Assembly (NCBI GenBank): GCA_023434825.1 | Contig: JAEYSH010000127.1 | Location: 1 to 5,785 of the forward strand | DNA length: 5,785 bases | Direction of reading: 5' to 3' | Origin: Methanobacteriota archaeon | GTDB lineage: Archaea > Methanobacteriota > Methanobacteria > Methanobacteriales > Methanobacteriaceae | In this document: in pieces, positions 5,268 to 5,785 of the stretch | Layout of the letters: each line of letters starts with the position of its first letter | Position numbering within the stretch: the stretch's first letter is position 1 | Notes under the pieces: model-generated | The model's database searches: none | What the model saw: the letters and a program-made list of their open reading frames with translations, nothing else | Told to the model about the DNA's origin: nothing | Made by a program: the position numbers and the translations under genes

Positions 5268-5510
5268 TTATGTAATTGTAGTATTGTTTGTTGTATGGTT
5301 TGTTTTATTTGTTTTTTTAGTTGAACTGCTACTTGGTTCAATTCCTTTACCGGAATTAGCTAAATTGATGTAGTCTGGTTCTCCAATCTGGCTTGAGATA
5401 TTTGTAGATTCGTTTTCCTTGTTTTGAGAACCCAAATAATATCCAAATGCACTAAAAGCAATAATAACAATCACAATAAGTGTTAAATGGTACTTATCTT
5501 TGTCGCTCAT
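5268..5510 (-). CDS. Membrane-anchored 80-aa protein with six N-glycosylation sequons
   Basis: A short charged cytoplasmic head (MSDKDKYH), one membrane helix at about residues 9-27, and an outside tail rich in Ser, Thr, Asn and Lys. The tail has six N-x-S/T sequons: N33, N37, N68, N71, N75 and N76, with four packed into the last 13 residues. Archaea glycosylate this sequon on surface proteins, so a glycosylated surface tail or stalk is a reasonable inference. No catalytic domain is visible. Start: GAGGAG (5517-5522) lies 6 nt before ATG 5510, and a TATA-like box is at 5569-5581 inside an inverted repeat (5560-5594). It ends 3 bp from the stop of the convergent radical SAM gene, so the transcripts must face each other. 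A substrate peptide role is unlikely because it has no Cys. Function unknown. Confidence 0.75.
   Translation of the reverse strand: MSDKDKYHLTLIVIVIIAFSAFGYYLGSQNKENESTNISSQIGEPDYINLANSGKGIEPSSSSTKKTNKTNHTTNNTTIT
5300..5318 (+). terminator. Possible U-tract terminator of the radical SAM gene, inside the facing gene
   Basis: The plus strand here is T-rich and includes T7 (5312-5318), about 40-50 nt past the stop at 5264. It is the complement of the Lys/Thr/Asn codons of the facing protein's tail. U-tracts of this kind terminate transcription in archaea. Assignment is by position. Confidence 0.4.
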
Positions 5511-5559
5511 AAATAACTCCTCTATATTTAATTTATTTATTAATTTCCCTAATTTAGAA

Positions 5560-5594
5560 ATTATATTAATATATTTATAAAAAATTAATATAAT
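5560..5594. repeat. Perfect 11-bp inverted repeat around the promoter of the 80-aa gene
   Basis: ATTATATTAAT (5560-5570) and ATTAATATAAT (5584-5594) are exact reverse complements, with 13 bp between. The TATA-like box of the minus-strand gene lies in the spacer and left arm. It could be an operator, but it is made only of A and T, so chance is a real alternative. Confidence 0.4.
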
Positions 5595-5692
5595 CCTTTC
5601 TAAATCTTGAATGAATAAGGAGTTATTATCAATATTTAATCTTAAAAATTAGAAGCAAAGAAAATTAACTATTCTAGTAAAGTAAATTTAAT

Positions 5693-5730
5693 AAAAAAAT
5701 TGATTTTAATCTAACTTAGATTAATCAATT
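5693..5730 (-). terminator. Hairpin and U7 terminator downstream of the Cys-rich gene
   Basis: Read on the minus strand, AATTGATT (5730-5723) pairs with AATCAATT (5705-5698), and AATCTAA (5722-5716) with TTAGATT (5714-5708), with a 2-nt bulge at 5706-5707. A run of seven U's ends the element (5699-5693), the last bases of which also begin to pair with the stem base. It lies about 25 nt past the stop at 5754, which supports a real minus-strand gene there. Confidence 0.6.
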
Positions 5731-5753
5731 AAAGAGATCAGTAAAAAACATAT

Positions 5754-5785
5754 TTAACCAAAGACATAACCGCACTCAGTACATC
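5754..5785 (-). CDS. C-terminal end of a Cys-rich small protein, candidate radical SAM substrate (partial)
   Basis: Only the last nine complete codons are in the window: CTECGYVFG followed by TAA. The preceding codon is split by the window edge and ends in GA. CxxCGY is a zinc-ribbon or rubredoxin-type knuckle, here placed at the very C-terminus. Two facts favour this frame over the alternative on the same strand (ending DVLSAVMSLVKYVFY): the CxxCG motif and the higher GC content of the last 25 bases, which drops right after this stop. A strong terminator follows (5693-5730). Its position two genes from a SPASM enzyme of a type proposed to act on Cys-rich peptides of about 60 aa makes it a candidate substrate. 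It could also be an unrelated zinc-ribbon protein. Confidence 0.5.
   Translation of the reverse strand, partial: CTECGYVFG

Larger units (their letters stand above)
5511..5753. other. Intergenic region with inverted repeat, promoter and terminator
   Basis: No convincing gene. It holds the ribosome binding site and promoter of the 80-aa gene at its left, an 11-bp inverted repeat (5560-5594), and at its right the terminator of the Cys-rich gene. A 13-codon ATG frame at 5611-5652 has no ribosome binding site and is not called. Confidence 0.5.

Noticed and set aside
5611..5652. 13-codon ATG frame on the plus strand
   Set aside because: No ribosome binding site and too short to judge; the AAGGAG inside it has no start codon at a fitting distance.

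Overview
The window looks like a piece of an AT-rich methanogenic archaeon, most likely order Methanobacteriales and plausibly Methanobacterium. The reasons are Shine-Dalgarno sites of the GGTGAT type, A/T-only box-A promoters about 40 nt before starts, very AT-rich spacers, a receiver-first histidine kinase, and a radical SAM/SPASM protein that closely resembles a methanogen-restricted family. The genus is an inference.

Layout. The left edge holds the first 39 codons of a minus-strand gene for a membrane-anchored protein (1-117), then an AT-rich spacer of about 360 bp. A 116-aa minus-strand protein (482-832) is the distant paralog of a 111-aa protein at 2945-3280. Between them, on the plus strand, lie a receiver-histidine kinase (1280-2449) and a 73-aa unknown protein (2682-2903). 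The minus strand then carries a 112-aa charged protein built on L-x-x-F-K pentads (3365-3703) and a 44-aa Lys/Gly-rich CsbD-like protein (3805-3939) made of three tandem 11-residue repeats. A radical SAM/SPASM enzyme (4110-5264) runs on the plus strand. It converges, with a 3-bp gap, on an 80-aa sequon-rich membrane-anchored protein (5268-5510). The right edge holds the last codons of a minus-strand Cys-rich protein (5754-5785), followed by a hairpin/U-tract terminator.

How the genes may work together. The strongest functional theme is at the right end. The radical SAM enzyme has a perfect 7-Cys SPASM motif and is of a type proposed to modify small Cys-rich peptides. The cut-off gene at the window edge ends in CTECGYVFG, so it is a candidate substrate. 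The kinase is an orphan here, with no response-regulator or output gene beside it. Its own start is odd: the frame needs a codon at 1262 to supply the first receiver strand, that codon is GTA, and it lies in one arm of a perfect 10-bp inverted repeat whose loop holds the ribosome binding site. The small proteins are lineage-type hypotheticals with no assigned function.
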